This document shows, piece by piece, positions 24,377-33,365 of a stretch of DNA of 64,000 nucleotides; position 1 is the stretch's first letter, and each line of letters starts with the position of its first letter. The notes under the pieces were generated by a model. The model saw only the letters and a program-made list of their open reading frames with translations, was not told the DNA's origin and did no database searches. This DNA is from Sphingobacteriales bacterium (GTDB taxonomy: Bacteria; Bacteroidota; Bacteroidia; Chitinophagales; UBA2359): assembly GCA_016700115.1 (NCBI GenBank), contig CP064999.1, positions 3,782,001 through 3,846,000 on the forward strand. Reading direction: 5' to 3'. The translations under genes and the position numbers were made by a program.

Positions 24377-25639
24377 ATGCTAAATTCAGTTGAAACATCC
24401 ATTCATGTTGAAAATATTATCCGGGCAAGTTATCGTTTAAACGGAATTTCTGCCGAAACCCCGATTCAGTTCAACCGCAACTTATCAGAAAAATATGAAG
24501 CCAATATTTTTCTTAAAAGGGAAGATTTACAAGTTGTTCGTTCCTATAAAATCAGGGGAGCCTATAATTTGATGTCACAACTACCCGAAAAGCAGGCAAA
24601 AAAGGGGATTGTTTGCGCAAGTGCCGGAAATCATGCACAGGGAGTTGCCTACAGTTGTCAGTTGTTGGGAATTAAGGGTAAAATTTATATGCCTACTACT
24701 ACGCCACAACAAAAAATCAAAAGGGTTCAGCTCTTGGGTAAACAATTTGTAGAAGTGGTGTTATGTGGAGATACTTTTGATGCAGCTAATGCCGAAGCCC
24801 TTACATACAGCGAACAAAACTCCAAAGTATTAGTGCCTCCTTTTGAACATCCATTAATTATAGAAGGTCAGGGAACTGTAGGCGTGGAAATTTTAAAACA
24901 ATTCAAGGGACATATAGATTATCTCTTTGTACCTATAGGAGGAGGCGGTCTAATTGCCGGTGTAGGCAGTTATGTCAAGCGTCTTAACCCCGACACTAAA
25001 ATAATCGGAGCTGAGCCTTTGGGAGCACCTGCCATGAAAAGAGCCATTGAAGAAGATCAGGTAGTAATTTTGGACAGTATAGATACTTTTGTGGACGGTG
25101 CTGCAGTGAGGAGAGTTGGAAAAATCAATCTTGAAATTTGCAAAAGCGTGATGGATGATTTGGTTTTAGTACCTGAAGGAAAAATCTGTACTTTTATTTT
25201 GAGTTTGTATAATGATGACGCTATTGTAGTGGAACCGGCAGGAGCTTTGTCCATTGCCTCCCTTGATTTTTACCGTTCTGAGATTAAAGGAAAAAATGTG
25301 GTTTGTATAGTCAGCGGTGGAAACAATGATATTGAACGGATGCCGGAAATCAAAGACCGCTCGTTAATTTTTGAGGGGTTAAAACATTATTTTATCATAA
25401 AATTCCCGCAAAGGGCAAGCGCATTTAGAGAATTTTTGGTAAAAGTATTGGGTCCTGATGACGAAATCACGGACTTTGAATATACGAAAAAACACAATAG
25501 AAGCAGCGGTCCTGCTTTAGTAGGGATAGAATTGAAACAAAAAGAAGATTACCCTCCTTTAATTGAACGAATGGACGCAAGCGGCTATGAGTATATTGTA
25601 GTCAATGATAACTACAACCTGTTCAACTATTTGGTTTGA
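24377..25639 (+). CDS. ilvA: Threonine ammonia-lyase (threonine deaminase)
   Basis: Converts threonine to 2-oxobutanoate and ammonia, the first committed step to isoleucine. Lys58 in RSYKIRGAYNL binds PLP. The glycine loop PIGGGGLIAGVGSYV and the SAGNHAQGVA motif complete the fold-type II site. The C-terminal ~90 residues (FIIKFPQRASAFREFLVKVLGPDDEITDFEYTKKHN) are a single ACT-like regulatory domain, giving 420 aa. The length matches the IlvA class with one ACT-like domain rather than the short catabolic TdcB, so isoleucine feedback control is expected. No other ilv genes are nearby. It ends convergently 16 bases from the next gene. Confidence 0.93.
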   Translation: MLNSVETSIHVENIIRASYRLNGISAETPIQFNRNLSEKYEANIFLKREDLQVVRSYKIRGAYNLMSQLPEKQAKKGIVCASAGNHAQGVAYSCQLLGIKGKIYMPTTTPQQKIKRVQLLGKQFVEVVLCGDTFDAANAEALTYSEQNSKVLVPPFEHPLIIEGQGTVGVEILKQFKGHIDYLFVPIGGGGLIAGVGSYVKRLNPDTKIIGAEPLGAPAMKRAIEEDQVVILDSIDTFVDGAAVRRVGKINLEICKSVMDDLVLVPEGKICTFILSLYNDDAIVVEPAGALSIASLDFYRSEIKGKNVVCIVSGGNNDIERMPEIKDRSLIFEGLKHYFIIKFPQRASAFREFLVKVLGPDDEITDFEYTKKHNRSSGPALVGIELKQKEDYPPLIERMDASGYEYIVVNDNYNLFNYLV

Positions 25640-25655
25640 GTATCATATCAGTTCC

Positions 25656-27038
25656 TTACTTCGTTTCCGATAATTCTCCGCCGGGATTAGTTTTAATAAC
25701 ACAGAGTTCTGTATTGTTCTTTTGTGTTACAAAACCGGATAGTACAAATCCACCATCAGGAGCCATTAACAACATGTTTGCCAGATCATCTTCAATGTCT
25801 CCAAGTTCTTTTTTCCAATCTAAAGCACCGTTCCTGTGGAGTTTTAGCAGCCAGATATCTTTTCCGCCATGCCCGAAAGATGTGGTATAACCGGCAATGG
25901 CAAAACTCCCGTCCTGCATGGCTATAATGCTTTTTGCTCCGTCATTCCCTTCTCCTGAAATTACTTTATTCCATTGTTCTTTTCCTTCGGCATCAAACTG
26001 AACCATCCAAAGATCTAAACTTCCATTGCCATAAGACTGAGAATGACCTGCAGCAATCATTCTGCCATCATTTAGTTTAGTTAATGCAGTAAAAACATCA
26101 TTGCTTTTCCCTCCGGTTTTGGTTTGATGTAATATGTTTCCCTGCAAATCGCATAAAACTAACCAGCCATCTGTGTGAGTTTCGGGAAATTCCAGCGTAT
26201 ATCCTGCAAAAGCAAATGTCGAATCGTTCAAAAAAACAACCGACGTGGCTGCATCTGCACCTTGTTTGCCATATTTGAAGTTATCTATCAGATTGCCTTC
26301 ATCATCAAAATGTCCCAACCATGCGTCCGTTGCCGAAGTATCTGAAACCTGAATATGACCGGAAATAATAAAAGTCGAGTCTTTGTTTTCGGCAATAGCC
26401 AAACCGCTTACAGAAACTGAATCACTCCCCCATTCTTTTTCCCAGAGACTTCGTCCTTCCTGATTGATTTTAACCATCCAAACATAGTTTTTATCATTCA
26501 GTTCAGAAGTTCCTACTGCTACAAAATAGCCGTCCAAAGTAGGAGTCAAAGCATGTAAAAAGTTTTCGTCCCCGTTTCCGAGAGTTTGTCTTCTTTCTAA
26601 AAGTCCGTGAGCATCCGTTTTGATTAGCCAACCCTTTGAGTTGCCATTTCCCCATGATTCGGTATTTCCAACCAACAGATATCCTCCATCATTAGTCAAG
26701 GCAATGCCAATGCCTTCATCTTTTTGAGCACCACCGAAAGTATTGAAAAAAGTGATGTCCATATTGATCTGAACAGCCTTGATTTGTTCTAAGGCATAAC
26801 GATCATCGGGGCGATAGCTTAAAGCTGAACTGTAAAAATTGAGAGCATCTTTATAGGATTTGTGCTGATAAAGACTATCTGCAATTTTGCGGTAAAACTG
26901 ATATTGCTTCTCTTCATTGTTATTGCCCGAATTCCACAAACGCAATCCTGCATAAATTATGGAAATCAAAAGCAATAAATAGAGCAAGCTCTTTAAATAT
27001 CTATAAGGTCCGGATTTCTTTTTTTCAGGGTCTTTCAT
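25656..27038 (-). CDS. Membrane-anchored TPR plus beta-propeller-like protein
   Basis: A 460-aa protein with a short cytoplasmic N-terminus (KDPEKKKSGPYRYLK), one transmembrane helix at about residues 13-30, and a helical TPR-like segment (FYRKIADSLYQHKSYKDALNFYSSALSYRPDD). Eight or so WD40/Kelch-like repeats of about 50 residues follow, each with a GG-x-DGG-x-[IVL]-[IVL]-[AV]-G pattern (GGYLLVGNTESWGNGNSKGWLIKTDAHG). The repeats resemble the delta-60/propeller repeats of secreted Bacteroidota proteins. There is no T9SS sorting domain. The propeller probably faces the periplasm. Function is not recognised. A role in sensing or organising envelope proteins is speculation. Confidence 0.7.
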   Translation of the reverse strand: MKDPEKKKSGPYRYLKSLLYLLLLISIIYAGLRLWNSGNNNEEKQYQFYRKIADSLYQHKSYKDALNFYSSALSYRPDDRYALEQIKAVQINMDITFFNTFGGAQKDEGIGIALTNDGGYLLVGNTESWGNGNSKGWLIKTDAHGLLERRQTLGNGDENFLHALTPTLDGYFVAVGTSELNDKNYVWMVKINQEGRSLWEKEWGSDSVSVSGLAIAENKDSTFIISGHIQVSDTSATDAWLGHFDDEGNLIDNFKYGKQGADAATSVVFLNDSTFAFAGYTLEFPETHTDGWLVLCDLQGNILHQTKTGGKSNDVFTALTKLNDGRMIAAGHSQSYGNGSLDLWMVQFDAEGKEQWNKVISGEGNDGAKSIIAMQDGSFAIAGYTTSFGHGGKDIWLLKLHRNGALDWKKELGDIEDDLANMLLMAPDGGFVLSGFVTQKNNTELCVIKTNPGGELSETK

Positions 27039-27400
27039 GGGGTAAAATTAAACACCATTCATCAAATAACAAGTAAACTGGCATTATACTTGCCGGAAGA
27101 TTTGTCAAATCCTGAACGCATATATACTGACAAAGCCGGGTAAAAACGGATTGTTTTACCGTTCACTAAATGAAACAAGCAGATTTTAATTGAAAGTATT
27201 TTTTTATGGTTTCATCAAGAAAAAAATAAGTTGTGTAAAATAGTTGGCAATATAAAAGTTAAATCCTAATTTGTGTTTTGTTTTCAAAAAGAGATAAAAA
27301 TGCAAGCTTTGAGTGTAAAAAGAGAGTTAGATTAATCGGTTTTTAAACTTAGTTTTTTTTGAATCTGTCATCTTCCAAATCATCATATAATACCATCAAA
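27039..27400. other. Gene-free intergenic stretch, 362 bases
   Basis: This AT-rich gap separates two divergent genes. I saw no tRNA, repeat array or strong hairpin. No exact TAnnTTTG box was found on either strand. Confidence 0.5.
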
Positions 27401-28012
27401 ATGAAAACAGCTATACTTTTTTTAACTTTTTTTGTGCTTGCTTCTACATCTGCTTTAACAGCACAAAACAGTCCCACAAAGCGCTACGTTGAAAGTGAAG
27501 AGGTTAAAAATCTGCAAAAAGACACGCCTATTCAGGTGAGGGTAGCTACCTATCGTTTCAAAAAACTTACAGGTGCTAAAAACCTGACCGAGTTTACGGA
27601 ACTTGATGCCTTGAAACTGGAGAAATTTTTTATGGATATGCCGGGTATGTTGTCTTGTTCTACAAATGCTTTAGACAAAGAAGTAAAACTAATAGCCCGT
27701 CGTTTGGTAAATGGAACTGAAGTGTTTTTTCCACAAGAGTTAGTCAATACTTTACATACAATGGGATATGCGGTGATTAGTCTTGCCGCAAGTGACGAAG
27801 ACGTTATATTTGTAGTAAGTAACCGGTGCAAAAACACAGCGGTCGTATTACCCGGAGGTGCTGAAATTGTAGGCAGTGATTGTGTTGATTGCGGAAAACA
27901 GAAAGTGAGCAAAGAATTGTTGGATAAATTTAAAGATGCCGATTTTGGAGGGGAAATGATAGATTTTGGAAGCCCTGAATTAGATACAAGTGTTGCCAAC
28001 GATCAGGAATAG
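27401..28012 (+). CDS. Small secreted protein of unknown function
   Basis: ATG 27401 gives a clean signal peptide (KTAILFLTFFVLASTSALTAQ) and a 203-aa precursor. A longer frame from 27359 uses a TTG and lacks the signal. The mature domain is soluble and mixed alpha/beta, with KRYVESEEVKNLQ, VRVATYRFKKLTGAKN, a Cys pair (CSTNALDK and SNRCKN) and a CVDCGKQK segment near the C-terminus. The last CxxC could bind metal or form a disulphide. The family is not recognised. It is convergent with hemCD. Confidence 0.7.
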   Translation: MKTAILFLTFFVLASTSALTAQNSPTKRYVESEEVKNLQKDTPIQVRVATYRFKKLTGAKNLTEFTELDALKLEKFFMDMPGMLSCSTNALDKEVKLIARRLVNGTEVFFPQELVNTLHTMGYAVISLAASDEDVIFVVSNRCKNTAVVLPGGAEIVGSDCVDCGKQKVSKELLDKFKDADFGGEMIDFGSPELDTSVANDQE

Positions 28013-28044
28013 TTTATTTCTATTTAAAAATTAGAACTACTTTT

Positions 28045-29598
28045 TTACCAACACACATCAGCAAGGGATATTTCATCCGGAAGGAAAGGTAAAACATAGG
28101 ATTTACATCCGAATTTTTCTAACTCTGCTCCTGTAGTTTTGCCGATTGCAATGATTTTTTCGGCATTTTCAAACAGATATTTTTTAGAGTAAGACTTAAC
28201 ATTTAATGGGCTGGTGAAAATCAGGATTTGACAGGAAGGTAATTCAAACTCTTCCAGTTCTTTGTTCCGGTAAACTGCAAGATTGTGAGCTGTTACTGAC
28301 TGACCTAAAACTTTTTGAACAGTTTCAAGGCTGTTTTCCGCACATGGAAACAAAACTTTACTTCCTTTATTCAAATCTCCAAACAGTCGTGCACTTGCTG
28401 TGATATCAGACCCTTCCCCTTCAAAGCTGCAAACCCGGTGATATTGCCGGATAGTTTGTGCTGTTGTTCGACCAATAGCTGCAAAACGGACTTTGGGGTT
28501 AATTTCGGGATTTTGATCAAAAAAGAATTTTACCGCATTTGGACTGCTGAAAAAAATCCAATCAACTATTGGTATTTCAGAAAAAGGCAATGGAGTTAAA
28601 TAAATTAAAGACTGTGCATGTACTGTATAATTGCGTCGGTTCATTGCTTTTAAAAAAAAGCTGTCCGAAGTTAAATGTCTTGAAATAAAAACTGACTTTT
28701 TGGAAGAACTCTTTAGTCTGTTTGTTATCTGTTCAGATAATCCGTCTAAAGTTTTACTTTGAAAAAAGACCCGAATTGGGAAATCGAATTCATTTTCAGC
28801 AAAACAAGCCCAAATTTGCATACCTTGTTCGTTGTTTTGGGTAGCATAAACTCCAATCGGTTGCTGACATCCGCCACCCAATGCATTTAAAACCGACCTT
28901 TCAAAATTGACTAACATTTCAACATCAGGATGGTGTAAATGTCTCAAAACTTTCTTCATTTCCTGGTCATTATCCCTGATTTGATAAGCCAATACTCCCT
29001 GAGCAGCTGCAGGAACTGATAATGTTTGAGTTAAAATAACGCGGTGAAAACCTTTTAAGTCAATATTTAACCTGTTCAATCCGGCTGCCGCTAAAACAAC
29101 AGCTTCCACTTCGTTACCTATTTTTTCTAATCGCGTCTTAACGTTTCCTCTGATATCTTTCAACTGCAAATCCTTCCTGATTGCATGCAATTGGGCTTTT
29201 CTCCTCGATGCAGAAGTTCCTACTGTAGCATTTGTTTTTAGATTTAATGGCTTCGACATATCAACAGCATCAGGATGAATGATTAACACATCAAATGGAT
29301 TTTCCCGATAAGAACAAGCACCTACGCACAAACCCGGTTCTGACTGAGTTGGCAGATCTTTAAAAGAATGAACCGCCATATCAATTTCACCGTTAAGTAA
29401 AGCGTGTTCGAGTTCTTTGGTAAAAAAGCCTTTTCCTTCAATTTTGTTAAAAGATAAATTTTGGAAGTTGTCTCCTTTGGTATGAATAACTTTGATGCCG
29501 ACTTCCAGGCCTGCTTTAATTAACTGATTTTGAGCATAATGTGCCTGCCATAGTGCTAACTCACTCCCTCTTGTTCCAATAATTATTTTGCTTTTCAT
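28045..29598 (-). CDS. hemCD: Fused porphobilinogen deaminase / uroporphyrinogen-III synthase
   Basis: Two consecutive haem-pathway enzymes in one 517-aa chain. HemC is residues 1-300: GTRGSELALWQAH, KGDNFQN, HSFKDLP, TSASRRKAQL, ALGGGCQQPIGV with Cys244 as the dipyrromethane cofactor site. HemD is about 305-517: SVFISRHLTSDSFFLKAM, IFFSSPNAVKFFF, IGRTTAQTI, IAIGKTTGAELEKFG. HemC makes the linear tetrapyrrole and HemD closes it to uroporphyrinogen III. HemC-HemD fusions occur in some Bacteroidota. No hemD stop or frameshift is visible. A minus-strand TACTTTTG sits at 29610-29603, immediately before the ATG. Confidence 0.95.
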   Translation of the reverse strand: MKSKIIIGTRGSELALWQAHYAQNQLIKAGLEVGIKVIHTKGDNFQNLSFNKIEGKGFFTKELEHALLNGEIDMAVHSFKDLPTQSEPGLCVGACSYRENPFDVLIIHPDAVDMSKPLNLKTNATVGTSASRRKAQLHAIRKDLQLKDIRGNVKTRLEKIGNEVEAVVLAAAGLNRLNIDLKGFHRVILTQTLSVPAAAQGVLAYQIRDNDQEMKKVLRHLHHPDVEMLVNFERSVLNALGGGCQQPIGVYATQNNEQGMQIWACFAENEFDFPIRVFFQSKTLDGLSEQITNRLKSSSKKSVFISRHLTSDSFFLKAMNRRNYTVHAQSLIYLTPLPFSEIPIVDWIFFSSPNAVKFFFDQNPEINPKVRFAAIGRTTAQTIRQYHRVCSFEGEGSDITASARLFGDLNKGSKVLFPCAENSLETVQKVLGQSVTAHNLAVYRNKELEEFELPSCQILIFTSPLNVKSYSKKYLFENAEKIIAIGKTTGAELEKFGCKSYVLPFLPDEISLADVCW

Positions 29599-29602
29599 GT
29601 CT

Positions 29603-29610
29603 CAAAAGTA
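29603..29610 (-). promoter_or_regulatory. Candidate -7 box immediately upstream of hemCD
   Basis: On the minus strand this reads TACTTTTG, an exact TAnnTTTG. Transcription would start within a few bases of the ATG at 29598, so hemCD may be leaderless. No clear -33 TTTG is visible. Confidence 0.4.
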
Positions 29611-29707
29611 AGGTTTTTTAATACTTCCGATGATCATAGAATATGTTTTTGTTTTACCAATATGTTAGGTTAAATCAACCGTTTCCATCAAACTGATTAA
29701 TTTGTAC

Positions 29708-29715
29708 TATCTTTG
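29708..29715 (+). promoter_or_regulatory. Candidate -7 box (TATCTTTG) before the acidic small protein gene
   Basis: TATCTTTG matches TAnnTTTG and implies a TSS near 29722, about 90 bases upstream of ATG 29813. It may drive both the small gene and the Roco gene behind it. Confidence 0.5.
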
Positions 29716-29812
29716 TATAATTCATTAATAAACAAGCACGGCATTAAAATAGAAATCTCTTTTTAGGGTCAGTTTTCTACCGCTAAACTTTAATTGTCTA
29801 AACAAAAAACAA

Positions 29813-30295
29813 ATGAAATTTATAACAGAGAAGAATATTTTAAAAGGGATTGAGACCATAGATGCCTTATCAGATGACAGTTTTATTAACTTTTTTGAAA
29901 ATTTTACCAAAGAACAACCGGATTTAGTAGCATATATTATCAGTTCATCAGAAGAACACCTGAATGATGAAGAAGGTCAGTTTTTACTCTTAAATATATT
30001 GTTGTTCTGGTATGTTACAAAAATTGCTGAGGTAGAACTTCCTGTTATTTCGATGGATACCATCATTAAATCGGAAGAAAGCAACAATGTTTTGTTCGAA
30101 GCAATTTTTGGAGAAAACGATGAAGAGTATATTCTTAATTCAGATGATCTGATAGAGGGGCATCCTCAAAGTGAACTGATGTACTTTGCCATTAACGCTA
30201 CTTTTAATAACGACGAAATGGAGGAGGCTGCCCAAAACATAATATTTGCATTGTCTAAAGTAATTATTGACGTTTTACATAGCGAGGGTAATTGA
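29813..30295 (+). CDS. Small acidic helical protein, unknown function, next to Roco
   Basis: A 160-aa protein without signal peptide or membrane helix. It is strongly acidic (many Asp/Glu, for example FGENDEEYILNSDDLIEGHP) and predicted mainly alpha-helical, with hydrophobic cores such as FLLLNILLFWYVTKIAEVELP. No known family is recognised. It lies 60 bases before the Roco gene on the same strand behind a TATCTTTG box at 29708-29715, so the two are probably co-transcribed. A partner or regulator role for Roco is therefore an attractive inference, not an observation. Confidence 0.65.
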   Translation: MKFITEKNILKGIETIDALSDDSFINFFENFTKEQPDLVAYIISSSEEHLNDEEGQFLLLNILLFWYVTKIAEVELPVISMDTIIKSEESNNVLFEAIFGENDEEYILNSDDLIEGHPQSELMYFAINATFNNDEMEEAAQNIIFALSKVIIDVLHSEGN

Positions 30296-30355
30296 TTAAA
30301 TTAACGCATTCTTTAGTTTAGTTTCTGCTATCTGTTAATGTTGAATAGAAAATAA

Positions 30356-33232
30356 ATGAGTTATCCGGAAGCCCAAAAGAGAATAGAAACTGCAAAACTT
30401 GAAAAAGCAGAATCATTAAACCTGTCCAATTGCGGGCTTACACAAATTCCTCAAGAGGTTTTTTTATTATCTCATTTAAAGGAACTGAAGTTGGGGTACT
30501 GGTCTGATTATACTCAAACAAACAGAAACCGGATTACTCATCTGCCCGCCGAAATTCAAAATCTGGAAAATCTGAGACTTCTCGATCTGAGTTGTAATCT
30601 TATTGAAGAGCTACCCGAAGAAATTTTAACCTTAAAAAATTTAGTTACCTTAGATTTGAGCAGAAATGCCCTGAAATTTTTACCAGAGCATATAGGTAAA
30701 CTTAACAGACTTCAATCCTTAGATCTTGGGTTTAACCAACTTACAACGCTGCCAGCTTCCTTCTCCTTACTTAACCAGTTAGTACGGTTAGGGTTGAATA
30801 ACAATCAGATTACTGTTTTGCCCGAAGTGTTTACAGGGTTTAAAAAATTACAGCGACTTGATCTGAGCAATAACCAGTTGTATGATCTGTCTGCCGGAAT
30901 TGTTTGGTTAGAAACACTACAGCATTTATCTGTCAGTAGTAATCATCTTAGGAAATTGCCTTCAGAAATTGGAAATTTGGTGAAACTGCAAAGGCTTCAC
31001 TTAAATAATAATCTGCTTACAAATCTGCCGGATGAATTTGTTCGGCTTGCTTCACTGCAAAGGCTTTATTTGGGAAGCAATGCCATTGAATATTTGCCTG
31101 ACGAAATTCATCTGCTTCAAAAGCTTCAACTTCTTGATTTAAACAACAACTGTATTTCGTTCTTGCCCGATTCGATTCATCAACTGATAAACCTTGAATA
31201 TGTTGACTTGAGGGATAATGTGATTGTTGAACTTCCTGACAAACTCGACAAACTTAAAAGCCTACAGTTATTAGATATTCGAAACAATCATATCCGGCAG
31301 TTACCCGAATCAGTTGCATGGCTTCCAAATCTTCAATATTTATATCTCAACGACAATCCAATAGAAACCCCTCCTCCTGAAATTGCTCATCGGGGGCTTC
31401 CTGCCATTCGGCATTATTTTACTGAATTAAACAAAGCACTCGAAAAAGATTACCTCTATGAGATAAAACTCCTGCTTGTTGGAGAAGGCAGGGTTGGTAA
31501 AACTACGTTATCCAAAGCCTTAACCAACCCTTCTTTTGCATTGGAAGATGAGGTAAGCACCGAAGGAATTGACATTAAAGAATGGATTATACCAAAAGAA
31601 CAATTAGGGCTGAAGAAAGACTTTAGGGTAAATATCTGGGATTTTGGGGGTCAGGAAATTTATCACTCCACACATCAGTTTTTTTTGACCAAACGTTCCG
31701 TTTATATTCTTGTAACCGAATCCAGAAAAGAAGACAAGCACGAAGATTTTTACTATTGGCTGAATATTATTCAAATTCTTGGTGGTAAAAGCCCGGTTAT
31801 TCTCGCTCTTAACAAATGCGATCAGCCCATAAAAGAGCTTCCCATAAAAGAATATCAAAAAACCTTCAAAAATATAGCAGCTTTCAGCAAAATCAGTTGC
31901 CATCCTGATTATATTTCTACGATTCAGGAATTAAAAACTACTTTAAAAAATATATTAACCAACAGAGAATTGCTACCTCATTTGGGAACCCCTCTCCCAA
32001 AAGTGTGGATAGATATAAGAGCAGAACTTGAAGCTTTAAAAAACGAAAATAAAGACTTCATATCTTACAAAGAGTATATCACAATTTGCCGCAAACATTA
32101 TATTGATCAGGAAGGGGCCATGTATTTGAGTGATTTTTTTCACGATTTGGGGATTATTCTGCATTTTCAGGATGATCCCGATCTAAAAAACATGATTTTT
32201 CTCAACCATGATTGGGTTACAAGCGGGGTTTATAAGGTATTTGACAATCAACGGGTAAAAAATAAAAGAGGGCATTTCACCAATGAAGACCTCGAAAACA
32301 TTTGGAATGAAGAAATTTATGCAGGTCAGCGAAAACAATTACTTGCTTTAATGAAAAATCCAAAGTTTGAATTGTGTTTTGAACTTCAGACCGGGCAATA
32401 TCTTGCTCCACAATTGCTTCCCGTAGATGAGCCTGAACACGATTGGCACCCTCCGTCTTTTTTGATGTATGAATACCGGTATCATTTTATGCCTAAAGGA
32501 ATTTTACCGCGCTTAATCGTTAAACTTCATTATTTTATTTCAAAAACCGTCAATTGGAGATATGGGGTGTTAATTCATTACAACCAAACAATGGCTTTGG
32601 TAAAGGAGAATTATTTTGAGAGAAAAATCAGCATCTGTATAACCGGTTCAAACTACAAAGAAATTTTGGAATTGGTGCGCAACTCCTTGGATGATATCAA
32701 TGGTAATTTTAGCAATTTGCAAATCAGGGAAATGCTTGCATGTCAATGCAATGAATGTTTGAACCAAGTAAACCCACATTTTTTTCCGGTACAACTCTTA
32801 TATAAATATGCTGAAAATGGAAAGGATTTTATTGTTTGCGAAAGAAGCCTTGATAATGTAAACATCTATCTACTTTTGCAAACAGCATTTAAAGGAATTG
32901 ACCATCCATCAGAATCTGAACTAACCGGCAACAATCCGGATACTATGATAAATGAGTCAGAAAGTCAGCCATCAGTTCCGGAAGTGCCCTTAAAAAGAAC
33001 GATGTTGAATAAAGAGGAAGTAGAAACGACTCCGGCGAACAAACCTGCCTTTATAAAAATTATCATTCCTGTAATTCTAATTCTGATGTTGTTTGTCGGG
33101 TCAATTGGTGCGTTGGTCTTTTATGAGATACTTTTATGGTGGACCTTACCGATTGCACTATTAACAGCATTTATTTTGTTCCTTATTTTTATGATGGTTT
33201 TAAATGAACGCAGAAGTAAAAGCGATTTTTAA
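30356..33232 (+). CDS. Roco protein: LRR - Roc GTPase - COR with C-terminal transmembrane helices
   Basis: Domain order is clear in this 958-aa protein. Residues 1-355 hold about 14 leucine-rich repeats (LQRLDLSNNQLYDLS-type). The Roc GTPase follows: G1 GEGRVGKT at 376-383, G3 DFGGQE at 429-434, G4 NKCD at 486-489. The COR domain spans about 535-860 (YLSDFFHDLGIILHF; MIFLNHDWVTSGVYKVFD; LCFELQTGQYLAPQLLP). Two hydrophobic helices follow at about 901-921 and 926-948 and end in a basic tail. Bacterial Roco proteins (such as that of Chlorobium tepidum) are GTPases whose dimerisation is mediated by COR; their physiological output is mostly unknown. The membrane anchor is not part of the best studied bacterial Roco proteins. 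The Walker A lysine and threonine are intact. Confidence 0.93.
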   Translation: MSYPEAQKRIETAKLEKAESLNLSNCGLTQIPQEVFLLSHLKELKLGYWSDYTQTNRNRITHLPAEIQNLENLRLLDLSCNLIEELPEEILTLKNLVTLDLSRNALKFLPEHIGKLNRLQSLDLGFNQLTTLPASFSLLNQLVRLGLNNNQITVLPEVFTGFKKLQRLDLSNNQLYDLSAGIVWLETLQHLSVSSNHLRKLPSEIGNLVKLQRLHLNNNLLTNLPDEFVRLASLQRLYLGSNAIEYLPDEIHLLQKLQLLDLNNNCISFLPDSIHQLINLEYVDLRDNVIVELPDKLDKLKSLQLLDIRNNHIRQLPESVAWLPNLQYLYLNDNPIETPPPEIAHRGLPAIRHYFTELNKALEKDYLYEIKLLLVGEGRVGKTTLSKALTNPSFALEDEVSTEGIDIKEWIIPKEQLGLKKDFRVNIWDFGGQEIYHSTHQFFLTKRSVYILVTESRKEDKHEDFYYWLNIIQILGGKSPVILALNKCDQPIKELPIKEYQKTFKNIAAFSKISCHPDYISTIQELKTTLKNILTNRELLPHLGTPLPKVWIDIRAELEALKNENKDFISYKEYITICRKHYIDQEGAMYLSDFFHDLGIILHFQDDPDLKNMIFLNHDWVTSGVYKVFDNQRVKNKRGHFTNEDLENIWNEEIYAGQRKQLLALMKNPKFELCFELQTGQYLAPQLLPVDEPEHDWHPPSFLMYEYRYHFMPKGILPRLIVKLHYFISKTVNWRYGVLIHYNQTMALVKENYFERKISICITGSNYKEILELVRNSLDDINGNFSNLQIREMLACQCNECLNQVNPHFFPVQLLYKYAENGKDFIVCERSLDNVNIYLLLQTAFKGIDHPSESELTGNNPDTMINESESQPSVPEVPLKRTMLNKEEVETTPANKPAFIKIIIPVILILMLFVGSIGALVFYEILLWWTLPIALLTAFILFLIFMMVLNERRSKSDF

Positions 33233-33365
33233 TCCATCAAATTACTTGTTAAATAATCTTTACATTACAGAATGTCCAACCAGAAATCATTCTCAACTAA
33301 TACTATCTTTCCCGCTATTTAAAAGATTTAAACTTATCATCACCTGCAAAAAAATCATCCAAGAC

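Noticed and set aside
27550..27999. Minus-strand frame of 149 residues
   Set aside because: It is antisense to the small secreted protein gene at 27401-28012, which has a signal peptide; the antisense translation has no recognisable feature.
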